DNA of 33,657 nucleotides from Chitinophagales bacterium. GTDB lineage: Bacteria; Bacteroidota; Bacteroidia; Chitinophagales; Chitinophagaceae. Under the pieces are notes generated by a model. It worked only from the letters and a program-made list of their open reading frames with translations, had not been told where the DNA came from and made no database searches. Both the position numbers and the translations under genes were made by a program. Positions 22,250-30,945 of the stretch are shown piece by piece. Positions within the stretch are counted from its first letter, which is position 1, and the number at the start of each line of letters is the position of its first letter. Location of the stretch: NCBI GenBank assembly GCA_015654595.1, contig JAATGQ010000029.1, positions 1-33,657 of the forward strand. The letters are read 5' to 3'.

Positions 22250-24549
22250 AAACCTATCACATCCATATTACCGGAATTGTACAGGGCGTCGGTTTCCGAC
22301 CGCATGTCTACCGCCTGGCACAGCAGATGAAAATTTCCGGCCAGGTCAGTAACACCCCGGACGGCGTACATATCTTTTTCAATGCTTCGAGCGATGGCGC
22401 CAGCCTTTTTTATCATACATTGCTGGAGCATCCGCCGATAGCAGCGCGTATCGCCCGGCATCATATTGGCCCGGTGCAGGACCTTCCATTCAAGGCGTTC
22501 GAAATCGTGGAAAGCCAGCTCATCGGTCCCGCCGACCTGTTACCGGCTCCCGATATCTCCTGCTGCGATCGTTGTCGCGTCGAATTAGCCGATCCGGCCA
22601 ACCGGAGATATCGGTATCCATTTACGACCTGTACTGACTGTGGTCCACGTTACAGCATTATGCAGCATCTTCCTTACGATCGGCCGCATACTACGATGGC
22701 GCCGTTCGTGATGTGTGCCGCCTGTGCTGCAGAATATACCAATGCCGCTGACAGACGTTTTTACAGTCAGACCAATTCCTGCAGCGACTGCACCATTCCG
22801 TTACACCTTTACGACAGCAACGCGAAATTGATCAGCAGCGACCCCGGGACGATCTACGCGAAGATCTGGACGGCGCTGTCCGATGGGGCCATCGTGGCCG
22901 TAAAGGGAATGGGCGGCTATCTGTTGCTTTGTGATGCATACGAAGAAGCGGCGGTTCGACTCCTCAGGAAGCGCAAACTGCGGCAGGAAAAACCCTTCGC
23001 CCTATTATACAAGGACACCTCCGCGATCCGCAGAGATCTTGACCTCACCGATGCAGAGGCGGCGGCACTTGTCAGCCCGGCAGGGCCGATTGTGGTCGCC
23101 CGTCTTAAAAAGGATGCCGCGGGCGGCCGGTTTGGAGAATGGATAGCCCCTGGGCTTCAAAGTCTGGGAGCGATGCTGCCTTGCACACCCTTACTACAGC
23201 TGCTGGTCAGCGACTATGGCAGACCGCTAGTCGCAACAAGCGCCAACATCAGCGGCGCTCCCATCCTCTACCGGGATAAAGATGCCCTGAGCTCGCTGCA
23301 AAGCCTGGCCGATCATATCCTTGTCTACGAACGGGATATCGTTACGCCACAGGATGACAGCGTACTGCAGCTGACCGATACCAATATGCCCATTGTATTG
23401 CGAAGAAGCCGCGGCTGGGCTCCCAATTATTTTCCCCATTCCCTGGGGCCGGCGATAGTGACGACGATAGGGCTCGGCGCAGACCTGAAGGGAACTTTTG
23501 CCTTGCAGGAGAACTATCGGCTTTATGTCAGTCAGAATCTTGGCGATCAGGGGGTGCTGGATGCCCAGGAAGAGTATCAGCGATGTCTGGATCATTGGCA
23601 AAGGCTATTGGAGGTGAGAGTAAAACGCATCCTTGTAGATGCCCATCCCGGTTATGCGACAACCCAATTGGGTTTGCGGATGGCGGAAGAGCTGGGCGCA
23701 GAGCTGATGAAGGTGCAGCACCACAGGGCCCATTTTGCTGCGGTACTGGCGGAGAATGGATGGCACGCTGATTCCGGGGGAGCGCAGGAGTCCCACGGCC
23801 ACGATTCCCAACGCCCCGTATTGGGCTTTATCTGGGATGGAACTGGCTATGGCGATGATGGCAATATCTGGGGCAGCGAAACCCTGCTGTTCGACAATAA
23901 AAAAATGACCCGAATCGGTCACCTGGATTATTTTCCACAGTTGCCGGGCGATATGATGAGCCATGAGCCAAGACTGTCGGCACTGGTTTTATTGAAAGAT
24001 TTTCCCGATGAAAAAAAGACGCTCCTGCACAGGCTTACAAAGCTACAGCAACAGTTCTATGCCAGCTGGCTGCTCCGTCCCGGGCTACAGACCAGCAGCA
24101 TGGGCCGGCTGCTGGATGGTATTGCATATCTGTTGGGGATAACGGAATTGAATAGTTACGAAGGGGAGGCGGCGATGAAGCTGGAACATCTGGCGATGAG
24201 CTGTAGTAAGACAGAGGCGGCAGCCTACCCTATAACAGTTCTGGGTGGCCGCTATTACTGGCAGGGCATCATAAAAGGCGTATTGGACGATCTGCAGCAG
24301 CATCTCAACCGAAACGAGATCGCTTTAAAGATCTTTCATACGTTGGTTCACCTGATTGACGTTGTGGCTTCCCAGCATTCGATTTCGGTTCTTGCCTTTA
24401 GCGGAGGCGTTTTCCAGAACCGCTTGCTGGTGGAATTGATGGTCCGGGAACTGGAAAATAAATACCAGCTGTTGTTTCACCGGCAATTAAGCCCTAATGA
24501 CGAATGCATTGGTTTTGGGCAGATCGCCTACTATTTTCTGACCACTTAA
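22246..24549 (+). CDS. hypF: Carbamoyltransferase HypF
   Basis: 767 residues from the ATG at 22246, which overlaps the hypB stop in ATGA; an in-frame ATG at 22231 would add five residues. It turns carbamoyl phosphate and ATP into the carbamoyl donor for the cyanide ligands of the active-site iron. Domains in order: acylphosphatase (GIVQGVGFRPH, residues 10-20), two zinc-finger repeats (CDRC...CTDCG and CAAC...CSDC), a YrdC-like domain (about 205-390, with KGMGGYLLLCDA and KPFALLYK) and a Kae1-like domain with QHHRAHFAAVLAE. All parts are present and the length is normal. Confidence 0.96.
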   Translation: MKTYHIHITGIVQGVGFRPHVYRLAQQMKISGQVSNTPDGVHIFFNASSDGASLFYHTLLEHPPIAARIARHHIGPVQDLPFKAFEIVESQLIGPADLLPAPDISCCDRCRVELADPANRRYRYPFTTCTDCGPRYSIMQHLPYDRPHTTMAPFVMCAACAAEYTNAADRRFYSQTNSCSDCTIPLHLYDSNAKLISSDPGTIYAKIWTALSDGAIVAVKGMGGYLLLCDAYEEAAVRLLRKRKLRQEKPFALLYKDTSAIRRDLDLTDAEAAALVSPAGPIVVARLKKDAAGGRFGEWIAPGLQSLGAMLPCTPLLQLLVSDYGRPLVATSANISGAPILYRDKDALSSLQSLADHILVYERDIVTPQDDSVLQLTDTNMPIVLRRSRGWAPNYFPHSLGPAIVTTIGLGADLKGTFALQENYRLYVSQNLGDQGVLDAQEEYQRCLDHWQRLLEVRVKRILVDAHPGYATTQLGLRMAEELGAELMKVQHHRAHFAAVLAENGWHADSGGAQESHGHDSQRPVLGFIWDGTGYGDDGNIWGSETLLFDNKKMTRIGHLDYFPQLPGDMMSHEPRLSALVLLKDFPDEKKTLLHRLTKLQQQFYASWLLRPGLQTSSMGRLLDGIAYLLGITELNSYEGEAAMKLEHLAMSCSKTEAAAYPITVLGGRYYWQGIIKGVLDDLQQHLNRNEIALKIFHTLVHLIDVVASQHSISVLAFSGGVFQNRLLVELMVRELENKYQLLFHRQLSPNDECIGFGQIAYYFLTT

Positions 24550-24559
24550 ATGTACTTAT

Positions 24560-24811
24560 ATGTGCCTGGCCATACCGGGAAAGCTGATTTCTATAACCGT
24601 TCAACTGGACGACACCTTTCGCCAGGGCAAGGTCTCTTTCGGCGGCGTCGTCAAGGAAGTAAACCTCTTCCTTGTTCCGGAAGCCCGTGTCGGCGACTAT
24701 GTGTTGGTTCATGTGGGCGTCGCCATCAGTGTTATCGACGAAGAGGAGGCCGAACGGACATTTTATTATTTACAACAAATGGGAGAGGTAGCCAATGAAA
24801 TACCTGACTGA
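24560..24811 (+). CDS. hypC: Hydrogenase maturation chaperone HypC
   Basis: 83 residues. It carries the Fe(CN)2CO unit with HypD and passes it to the large subunit. The N-terminal MCLAIPGK contains the essential Cys2. The remainder ([21 protein letters not shown]) is the typical small beta-barrel with a helical end. It starts 10 bases after hypF and overlaps hypD by 17 bases. Only one hypC-like gene is present here, so it probably serves both assembly and large-subunit binding. Confidence 0.95.
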   Translation: MCLAIPGKLISITVQLDDTFRQGKVSFGGVVKEVNLFLVPEARVGDYVLVHVGVAISVIDEEEAERTFYYLQQMGEVANEIPD

Positions 24812-25895
24812 ATATCGTGATCCACAACAGGTGAGCGAAGTATTGAAGCAGCTGGCGTCGATCGTCACGCGGGAATGGACGCTGATGGAAGTATGCGGAG
24901 GGCAGACCCACAGCCTCGTTCGGAATGGTCTGTTGGACATGCTGCCATCCCGGATTACGATGGTACATGGTCCCGGCTGTCCCGTGTGTGTGACACCGGC
25001 GTCGATCCTGGATGAAGCCGTTGCGCTGGCAATGCGTCCTGATGTGATCCTTTGTTCCTTTGGAGATATGCTTCGCGTACCCGGGACGGAAAAAAGTCTG
25101 TTGCAGGCGAAGGCAGAAGGCGCAGATGTCCGTATTCTCTATTCACCGTTGGAGGCAGTCCGCCTGGCTGTTGAAAATCCTTCCAGGCAGGTTGTCTTTC
25201 TGGCGGTAGGATTTGAGACTACTGCGCCTGCCAATGCCTTAAGCGTGATTCAGGCCAGCAAGCTTGGGATTTCCAACTATAGCATCCTGGCTTCGCACGT
25301 GTTGGTTCCACCGGCTATGGAAGCGATCCTGGCCGACCCCGACTGTGTCGTCGATGGTTTCCTGGCAGCAGGGCATGTCTGCGCCATTATGGGTACTGAC
25401 GAATACGGCCCCATTGCCGAAAAATACCGCGTACCCATTGTCGTTACCGGCTTTGAACCCCTGGATCTCGTGCAGGGCATCTATATGACCGTCGCGCAGC
25501 TGGAGAAAGGAGAACATCGGGTAGAGAATCAATACGCCAGAAGCGTACAGCGAACGGGAAACACTATGGCGATGGGCTCCATTCGCGAAGTCTTTACTGT
25601 CAGCGACAGAAGCTGGCGCGGGCTTGGCCTTATCCCCAACAGCGGCCATGAGGTCAAAGAACAGTATGCTGCCTACAACGCCCGTTTGCGGTTTGGACTT
25701 TCTACGACGGCGGTCGAAAATGACGGCGGTTGTATCAGCGGTCAGATCATGAAAGGACTTAAGAAGCCCAGACAGTGTCCTTTTTTTGGAACTTCCTGCA
25801 AACCCGAACACCCGATGGGAGCACCGATGGTAAGTAGTGAGGGGGCCTGCGCCGCTTACTTCCAATATGCGGCAGAGTCCGCTATTTCCGAATAA
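24795..25895 (+). CDS. hypD: Hydrogenase maturation Fe-S protein HypD
   Basis: 366 residues, the normal size. It is the scaffold on which the Fe(CN)2CO group is built, with HypC and HypE. Conserved cysteines appear in [10 protein letters not shown] and [10 protein letters not shown], the iron and redox sites. The C-terminal group ([33 protein letters not shown]) holds the [4Fe-4S] cluster. It overlaps hypC and precedes hypE by 14 bases. Confidence 0.96.
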   Translation: MKYLTEYRDPQQVSEVLKQLASIVTREWTLMEVCGGQTHSLVRNGLLDMLPSRITMVHGPGCPVCVTPASILDEAVALAMRPDVILCSFGDMLRVPGTEKSLLQAKAEGADVRILYSPLEAVRLAVENPSRQVVFLAVGFETTAPANALSVIQASKLGISNYSILASHVLVPPAMEAILADPDCVVDGFLAAGHVCAIMGTDEYGPIAEKYRVPIVVTGFEPLDLVQGIYMTVAQLEKGEHRVENQYARSVQRTGNTMAMGSIREVFTVSDRSWRGLGLIPNSGHEVKEQYAAYNARLRFGLSTTAVENDGGCISGQIMKGLKKPRQCPFFGTSCKPEHPMGAPMVSSEGACAAYFQYAAESAISE

Positions 25896-25909
25896 TCAAA
25901 TTTATCGAT

Positions 25910-26947
25910 ATGCCTATTATATGTCCCCTGCCCGATCTTTCAAAAGACGTCATTACGCTTGGTCATGGCGGCGGCGGCCTGTTAACCCATCAATTGCTCC
26001 ATAACGGCGTGTTTGCAGAATTGACGAATCCCTATTTAGATCAACAACATGACGGCGCAAGCTTTGAACTCTATGGGCGTACCGCCTTCTCCACCGATAG
26101 CTATGTCGTGGACCCCCTGTTTTTTCCCGGCGGTGATATCGGCGAGCTTGCCGTCAATGGAACCGTCAATGACCTGGCTATGTGCGGTGCCATGGCCCGC
26201 TATCTTTCGTTGAGTTTTATCATTGAAGAGGGGCTGTCCATAGCAGAGCTTCAGCGGGTCATCCAGTCTATCCGTCGTGCTGCCACACTGGCGCACGTTC
26301 AGATCGTGACCGGCGATACAAAGGTTGTCCAACGGGGCAAGGGTGACAAACTCTTTATCAATACCTCGGGCATCGGTTCTATCCATCCACGCGCGGAGAT
26401 CCATCACCGGCGCATCCGTCCGGGAGATCGCCTCGTCCTGAGCGGCAGGCTCGCTGCGCATGGCACGGCCATACTCAGCGTCCGAAAGGGACTCGAATTC
26501 GAGACTGCTGTCTGCAGTGATACCGTAGCGCTTGGAGCAACGGTATCGAAGCTTCTGGACAAATGGGGAACGCATATCAAATTTATGCGTGACCCTACCA
26601 GAGGAGGGCTGGCCTCCGTGCTCAACGAGATCGCGGAGTTAACAGCCTATGGGTATTTCATCCGGCAGGATAGTATACCGATAGATGACCAGGTAGAAGG
26701 GGCCTGCGAGATGCTGGGACTCGACCCTTTATATGTTGCCAATGAAGGGATCTTTCTTGCTGTTGTCGACAAAGAAATTGCGGAGGAGTTTGCCGCGATG
26801 TTGCAGGCAGAAAGTACGGGACGGCATGCTGCCATCATCGGAGAGGTGGGTGAGGAATATAGAGGCAAGGTAGTGCTGCGCAGCCGGGTGGGCGGGAGGA
26901 GAATAGTCGGGTATTTGCCTGGGGAGCAGCTACCGAGGATCTGCTAA
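25910..26947 (+). CDS. hypE: Hydrogenase maturation dehydratase HypE
   Basis: 345 residues. It accepts the carbamoyl group from HypF on its C-terminal cysteine and dehydrates it with ATP to a thiocyanate, the CN donor. The C-terminus is PRIC, with the acceptor Cys as the last residue. N-terminal GHGGGGLLTHQLL and the ATP-site motif MRDPTRGGLASVLNE are typical of the PurM-like family. It is the last gene of the maturation operon; no strong terminator is seen directly after it. Confidence 0.96.
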   Translation: MPIICPLPDLSKDVITLGHGGGGLLTHQLLHNGVFAELTNPYLDQQHDGASFELYGRTAFSTDSYVVDPLFFPGGDIGELAVNGTVNDLAMCGAMARYLSLSFIIEEGLSIAELQRVIQSIRRAATLAHVQIVTGDTKVVQRGKGDKLFINTSGIGSIHPRAEIHHRRIRPGDRLVLSGRLAAHGTAILSVRKGLEFETAVCSDTVALGATVSKLLDKWGTHIKFMRDPTRGGLASVLNEIAELTAYGYFIRQDSIPIDDQVEGACEMLGLDPLYVANEGIFLAVVDKEIAEEFAAMLQAESTGRHAAIIGEVGEEYRGKVVLRSRVGGRRIVGYLPGEQLPRIC

Positions 26948-26993
26948 GGAAAAGTAAGCAAATATCTCAAAAACTACTACTTTTAGTGGATGA

Positions 26994-27176
26994 AACGCAC
27001 AGGAAGCCGAAAAGTTGTATACAAAACAAAACAGTCCTTCGCTGCCGGACTGCCATTATCTCATATTTGCAGCATATTATAATTTACAGAATAAGCCGCT
27101 TGCGAAGAAGTATATGGAGATTTGCAAGAAGGAGGGGGTGCAGATCCCTGCGGACATGGAGGCAAATTTGAAGTAG
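26994..27176 (+). pseudogene. C-terminal remnant of a TPR-like protein
   Basis: An open frame from just after a TGA (26991-26993) to TAG at 27174-27176 reads as about 60 residues with a clear helical-repeat look: AEKLYTKQ..., then LIFAAYYNLQNKPLAKKYMEICKK. This is the pattern of a tetratricopeptide unit, and the codon use looks coding. There is no ATG near its start (the first in-frame Met is at 27111), so the front of the gene seems to be lost. It sits 46 bases after hypE and just before the next gene. A short real gene using TTG at 27015 cannot be excluded. Confidence 0.5.
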
Positions 27177-27184
27177 AAGTTAAA

Positions 27185-27847
27185 ATGAAAACAGCAATCA
27201 ACGACCTCATCCGCCAGCAGCTCGAGAAATATCATTGCGTCAAGGGGCGGCTGCGCTATCAACCGCCGTCGGTACTTTCGCTCAATGGGATCCGGGCCGA
27301 TGAAAAGCCGGTGCTGATCTGGCTGAGCGGGCCGCAGCTGGGCTTTCAGCTATCGCAATATGTTGGCAAGGAGCCGACCTGGGGCGGGCTGACAATCGAT
27401 ATCGATCTGGAAGAAGGCCGCTTTGAGTATCACCCGCTTTTCGTCAATGACATGAAAAGAGAGGCCGCTCAACAACAACGTGAAAGAGAAGAAGAACAGC
27501 GGCAGGAGCTGCAGACCACGCGCCAGACATTGGAGAGGCGGACCCAGCCATACGGAACGGAACTAGCCGAACAAGTAGCTATACGGTTAAAGGAATCCAG
27601 TATAGGTTATGGCCATCGCGACTACTGCGGAATGGGCCTGGAACTAAGCAACGACACCTACCGCTATGGTGAGCTTTGGGACGGAATAATGAACGAGCCA
27701 GACCTTTACTGGGATAATAAAAAATCCTTTGTCGATTGGCTGGCACGCCAGTCTGACGCCAGCCTTTCCCGGCTCGAATCAAAAGACCCGTTTTATTGGG
27801 GCAACCAGGTCATCAATGAAGAACGCCTGCGAGAGTTCGTACAATAA
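27185..27847 (+). CDS. Unknown protein with a central coiled coil
   Basis: 220 residues from the ATG at 27185; the longer frame from 27122 runs over the TPR remnant and is rejected. The N-terminal ~90 residues are mixed alpha/beta (LIWLSGPQLGFQL). A highly charged Gln/Glu/Arg segment (about 92-125) is probably helical or coiled coil. The C-terminal part is rich in aromatics (YGHRDYCGMGLELSNDTYRYGELWDG, DPFYWGNQVI) and ends in a helix, EERLREFVQ. I do not recognise the family. No signal or membrane segment is seen, so it is probably cytoplasmic. It converges on the HxlR gene with a hairpin between them. Confidence 0.7.
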   Translation: MKTAINDLIRQQLEKYHCVKGRLRYQPPSVLSLNGIRADEKPVLIWLSGPQLGFQLSQYVGKEPTWGGLTIDIDLEEGRFEYHPLFVNDMKREAAQQQREREEEQRQELQTTRQTLERRTQPYGTELAEQVAIRLKESSIGYGHRDYCGMGLELSNDTYRYGELWDGIMNEPDLYWDNKKSFVDWLARQSDASLSRLESKDPFYWGNQVINEERLREFVQ

Positions 27848-27857
27848 GCCTAACGGC

Positions 27858-27884
27858 AAAAGGCTCTCTTACAGGAGCCCTTTT
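27858..27884. terminator. Bidirectional terminator between convergent genes
   Basis: AAAAGGCTC (27858-27866) pairs with GAGCC-c-TTTT (27875-27884) with one bulge, followed on the plus strand by ATCTTTTT. It covers the stop codon of the HxlR gene (27869-27871). Confidence 0.65.
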
Positions 27885-28240
27885 ATCTTTTTCCTGTGGT
27901 TCTGCCCCCAATCGGCGAGAGCAGTAATGACAGACCGCAACGTCTTGCTGTACTCAGCCGGCCGGTATTCCGTTACGACAGGCTTCTCGTCGGCCAATAC
28001 GACCCGTGTCACGAGGCCATTGATCTCGAGGTCTTTTAACTCGGCCGAAAGCACTCGCGCGGAAATACCTTTGATCGTTCGCTGCAGATCATTAAACCGG
28101 TAATGACCGCTCAATAACGCGATCACGATCCGGAGTGTCCATTTCCCACCGACGACATACAACGCGTCTTCCACAGCAGACAGGTTCTTGCCGCACTGCG
28201 TATCGGTATAGGTCATCTTCGTCGTTGTTGGTATACTCAT
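27869..28240 (-). CDS. HxlR-family transcriptional regulator
   Basis: 123 residues (a second start at 28216 would remove eight). It is a winged helix-turn-helix protein of the HxlR/YodB type: ALYVVGGKWTLRIVIALLSGHYRFNDLQRTIKGISARVLSAELKDLEINGLV is the full signature. Cys16, just before the helix, is placed like the redox- or quinone-sensing Cys of YodB-type members. It is divergent from an azoreductase gene, the classic target of such regulators. Two matching operator-like repeats lie between them and overlap its own -7 box, so it likely represses both genes until the thiol is modified. Confidence 0.93.
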   Translation of the reverse strand: MSIPTTTKMTYTDTQCGKNLSAVEDALYVVGGKWTLRIVIALLSGHYRFNDLQRTIKGISARVLSAELKDLEINGLVTRVVLADEKPVVTEYRPAEYSKTLRSVITALADWGQNHRKKIKGLL

Positions 28241-28253
28241 AGACTAATAAAAA

Positions 28254-28287
28254 GGTTACTACTAACCATTTGTTTACTACTAACAAA
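28254..28287. promoter_or_regulatory. Double operator for the HxlR regulator
   Basis: TTACTACTAAC occurs at 28256-28266 and 28274-28284, 18 bases apart. Each copy sits inside an inverted repeat, GGTTA-CTAC-TAACC (28254-28267) and TTTGTT-tactact-AACAAA (to 28287). The pair covers the -33 area of the azoreductase promoter and the start region of the regulator's own promoter. Confidence 0.65.
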
Positions 28288-28291
28288 TATA
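28284..28291 (-). promoter_or_regulatory. Bacteroidota -7 element of the HxlR gene
   Basis: On the minus strand the sequence reads TATATTTG, an exact TAnnTTTG match, 44 bases before the start at 28240. It overlaps the second operator copy. Confidence 0.5.
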
Positions 28292-28304
28292 TAGCAAGTG
28301 TACA

Positions 28305-28312
28305 TAATTTTG
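28305..28312 (+). promoter_or_regulatory. Bacteroidota -7 element of the azoreductase gene
   Basis: TAATTTTG matches TAnnTTTG exactly and ends 17 bases before the ATG at 28330, which supports that start over the upstream in-frame ATG at 28270. Confidence 0.55.
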
Positions 28313-28329
28313 TTTCACAAAATAAAGTT

Positions 28330-28938
28330 ATGGCAAAAAAAGTATTGCATCTGATCTCAAGCCCCCAGCTTGAAACGTCCGTGACCAAAAAGCTCGGAAA
28401 TGTTATCATCGAAAAGATCCAGGAAAAATATCCGGACAGTATTGTGAAGGAGCGCAATCTGGCGGAAGAAAGTTTCCCGCACCTGGATGGGTTTCAGATA
28501 GGTTCCTGGTTTACGCCCGCGGAAAATCGTTCTGCAGAACAAGCCGCAGCGATAAAACTCTCCGACGATGCTGTTGCAGAAATGCATGAGGCCGACATTT
28601 ATGTGATCGGCGCCCCTTTCTATAATTTTGCCATTCCATCTACGCTAAAAGCCTACCTGGATCATATTACAAGACCCGGGCTTACTTTTAGATTCAACGA
28701 GCAGGGACAACCGGAAGGCGCCTTTAAAAATAAAAAGGCTTATATCGCTACGGCGTCCAGCGGAGTGTACACCCAAGGACCGACGCAGTCCTGGGACTAT
28801 GTCAGCCCTTATCTGACCTTTATGCTTGGATTTCTGGGGATTACGGATATCTCTTTTGTCCGCGCGGAAGGGCTGAGACTTCCAGGTATAAAAGAGACCG
28901 CCTTTGAAAGGGGGGTGGAAAGTATTGTGATAGATTAG
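28330..28938 (+). CDS. FMN-dependent NADH-azoreductase
   Basis: 202 residues from the ATG at 28330; the earlier ATG at 28270 lies inside the operator. It is a flavodoxin-fold enzyme that reduces quinones and azo compounds by two electrons with NADH, protecting against electrophiles. Seen: an N-terminal phosphate-binding segment (HLISSPQLETSVTKKLG), DIYVIGAPFYNFAIPSTLKAYLDHI (FMN-binding loop and helix), and the late ATASSGVYTQGP loop of the AcpD family. Its divergent HxlR neighbour and the double operator suggest induction by quinones or diamide-like stress. Confidence 0.93.
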   Translation: MAKKVLHLISSPQLETSVTKKLGNVIIEKIQEKYPDSIVKERNLAEESFPHLDGFQIGSWFTPAENRSAEQAAAIKLSDDAVAEMHEADIYVIGAPFYNFAIPSTLKAYLDHITRPGLTFRFNEQGQPEGAFKNKKAYIATASSGVYTQGPTQSWDYVSPYLTFMLGFLGITDISFVRAEGLRLPGIKETAFERGVESIVID

Positions 28939-28999
28939 CAAATTAATTTTTGGCTACAATTACAGTTGATCCGGCTACTCTATTGACGTTGCATTGTTC

Positions 29000-29007
29000 T
29001 ACGTTTG
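29000..29007 (+). promoter_or_regulatory. Bacteroidota -7 promoter element of the NmrA-like gene
   Basis: TACGTTTG matches TAnnTTTG exactly, 21 bases before the ATG at 29029. Confidence 0.5.
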
Positions 29008-29028
29008 TATCCTTAAAACGCAGGAATA

Positions 29029-29934
29029 ATGAAAATAGTAGTAACCGGCTCTATTGGCCATATCAGTAAGCCGCTGACGTCAGCATTGATCGCAAAAGGG
29101 CTTGATGTAACGGTGATCAGCAGCAGCGGGGAAAGGCAAAAAGACATCGAGGCGCTCGGCGCAAAAGCCGCCATCGGCACGATGGAAGACGTTGATTTTC
29201 TCGCCGCCGCTTTTAAGGGCGCAGATATCGTGTATGTAATGGAAACGCTCGGCAAGGGTCCTCAGGCCTTTTTCGATCATAGCGTTGACGTTATCGGGAC
29301 GATCACCCAGATCGGCCGTAATTATAAACAGGCCATCGAACGCTCGGGTGTCAGGAAGGTGATACACCTCAGTAGTATCGGCGCAGATAAAGGGCCGGGG
29401 CTGCTCAGGTTCCATTACAATGTAGAGAACATCCTGCGCGAACTGCCCGAAGACGTCGCCATCAAGTTTATGCGGCCCGTTGGCTTCTACTACGTGCTCT
29501 ATCAGTTCATCCCGATGATCAAACAGCAGGGCGCGATTTTCACCAACGCCGGCGGCGACCGCAAGGAGCCTTGGGTATCGACAGATGATATCGCAGCCGT
29601 TATCGCTGAAGAGGTAGAAACTCCTTTTGCCGGCAGGACAATCCGCTACATTGCCAGCGACGAAGTTTCGCCAAATGAGCTTGCGGCCTTGCTTGGCAGC
29701 GCGATCGGAAAGCCTGACCTGAAATGGGTTGAAATCAGCGACGAACAAATGCTCTCGAGGCTTCTCTCGGCCGGGATGAATCCCGAGACGGCCAAAGGAT
29801 ATGTAGAAATGAACGTAGGCAGACGCGATGGCAGTCTCTATGAAGACTATTTCCGGCACAGACCGGTACTGGGCAAGACAAAGCTTGCCGAATTTGCGAA
29901 ATCCTTTGCCGCCGCATTCGGGCAAAATCAATAA
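29029..29934 (+). CDS. NmrA-like NAD(P)-binding oxidoreductase (atypical SDR)
   Basis: 301 residues. A Rossmann fold begins at the first residue (MKIVVTGSIGHISKPL, a slightly altered GxxGxxG), followed by the second strand VTVISSS and ADIVYVMETLG. The catalytic Tyr-x3-Lys motif of classical SDRs is not evident, as usual in the NmrA group, whose members act as reductases or redox-sensing regulators. The C-terminal half has the substrate-side helices (NELAALLGSAIG). It has its own promoter element and is followed after 8 bases by an AraC regulator, likely one operon. Confidence 0.9.
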   Translation: MKIVVTGSIGHISKPLTSALIAKGLDVTVISSSGERQKDIEALGAKAAIGTMEDVDFLAAAFKGADIVYVMETLGKGPQAFFDHSVDVIGTITQIGRNYKQAIERSGVRKVIHLSSIGADKGPGLLRFHYNVENILRELPEDVAIKFMRPVGFYYVLYQFIPMIKQQGAIFTNAGGDRKEPWVSTDDIAAVIAEEVETPFAGRTIRYIASDEVSPNELAALLGSAIGKPDLKWVEISDEQMLSRLLSAGMNPETAKGYVEMNVGRRDGSLYEDYFRHRPVLGKTKLAEFAKSFAAAFGQNQ

Positions 29935-29942
29935 CTTGTAGT

Positions 29943-30857
29943 ATGCCGGAGCACCTGAGGAGGATACGAACGATTACGGAGTTCCACGCGCAGCGTGGTC
30001 TACCGAAGCCACAACACCCATTGATCAGCATTCTGAACCTGAAGAACATCAGGATAACGCCGGAAGCTGTGCTGGGAACGTATGCCCTTGACTTCTACAC
30101 CATCTCTCTGAAGAGAGGCAGCAACGTCAAGTACAAATATGGCCAGCAGCATTATGACTTTGACGAAGGCGTTATGTTCTTTATGGCGCCCGGACAGGTC
30201 TTCGGTCTTGAAGCCGGCAAAAAACCAATCAAACAATCAGGATGGACCTTGTTGATCCATCCTGATTTTCTTTGGAACACTAACCTCGGAAAGAATATCC
30301 GGAAGTATGAGTTCTTCGACTATGCGATCAATGAAGCGCTTTTTCTATCGAAAAGGGAAGAGGCTATGGTCACGCGTCTTATCCGCAACATGGAACAGGA
30401 ATACGGCTCCAATATCGATAAGTATAGCCAGGATATCATCATCTCCCAGCTGGAGCTATTGCTGAACTATTCCGAGCGGTTCTACAATCGTCAATTCATC
30501 ACTCGTAAGATCGCGAATCACCAGGTTCTCGAAAGACTCGACCGATGGCTCGACGACTATTTCAACGATGACCAGAAGATCCGCCAGGGCCTGCCTGCCG
30601 TTGTCGATATTGCCGCAGCATTGAACATCTCCCCTACCTACCTCGGCGGTCTGCTAAAATCTCTTACCGGTCTAAGCACGCAACAGCACATCCACGAGAA
30701 GCTGATCCAGCGGGCAAAGGAGAAGTTGTCGCTTACTGAACTTTCGGTCAGCGAGGTGGCTTATGAACTCGGCTTTGAGCATCCGCAATCCTTCAATAAG
30801 TTTTTCAAAGCCAAGACGCAGCAGACGCCCTTGCAGTTTCGGAAGTCGTTTAACTGA
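29943..30857 (+). CDS. AraC-family transcriptional regulator
   Basis: 304 residues. The N-terminal ~190 residues form a cupin-like sensor domain (FYTISLKRGSNVKYKYG, FMAPGQVFGLEAG). The C-terminal ~100 are the AraC domain with two helix-turn-helix parts: AAALNISPTYLGGLLKSLTG, and SVSEVAYELGFEHPQSFNKFFKAKTQQTPLQFR. It is intact, unlike the AraC proteins at 3200 and 15139. It follows the NmrA-like reductase by 8 bases and probably controls it, with an unknown ligand. Confidence 0.93.
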   Translation: MPEHLRRIRTITEFHAQRGLPKPQHPLISILNLKNIRITPEAVLGTYALDFYTISLKRGSNVKYKYGQQHYDFDEGVMFFMAPGQVFGLEAGKKPIKQSGWTLLIHPDFLWNTNLGKNIRKYEFFDYAINEALFLSKREEAMVTRLIRNMEQEYGSNIDKYSQDIIISQLELLLNYSERFYNRQFITRKIANHQVLERLDRWLDDYFNDDQKIRQGLPAVVDIAAALNISPTYLGGLLKSLTGLSTQQHIHEKLIQRAKEKLSLTELSVSEVAYELGFEHPQSFNKFFKAKTQQTPLQFRKSFN

Positions 30858-30945
30858 GGGGCAGCCCATTGGCCAGCAGCAGGTCACGGCGCGGAAATGC
30901 CGTTTCCGTACAACGTGGGGTTTGGAAGCCGGAATCTCCCCAGGC

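Noticed and set aside
29080..29931. 283-residue minus-strand frame opposite the NmrA-like gene
   Set aside because: The plus strand has a Rossmann fold and its own promoter element; the antisense frame has no features.
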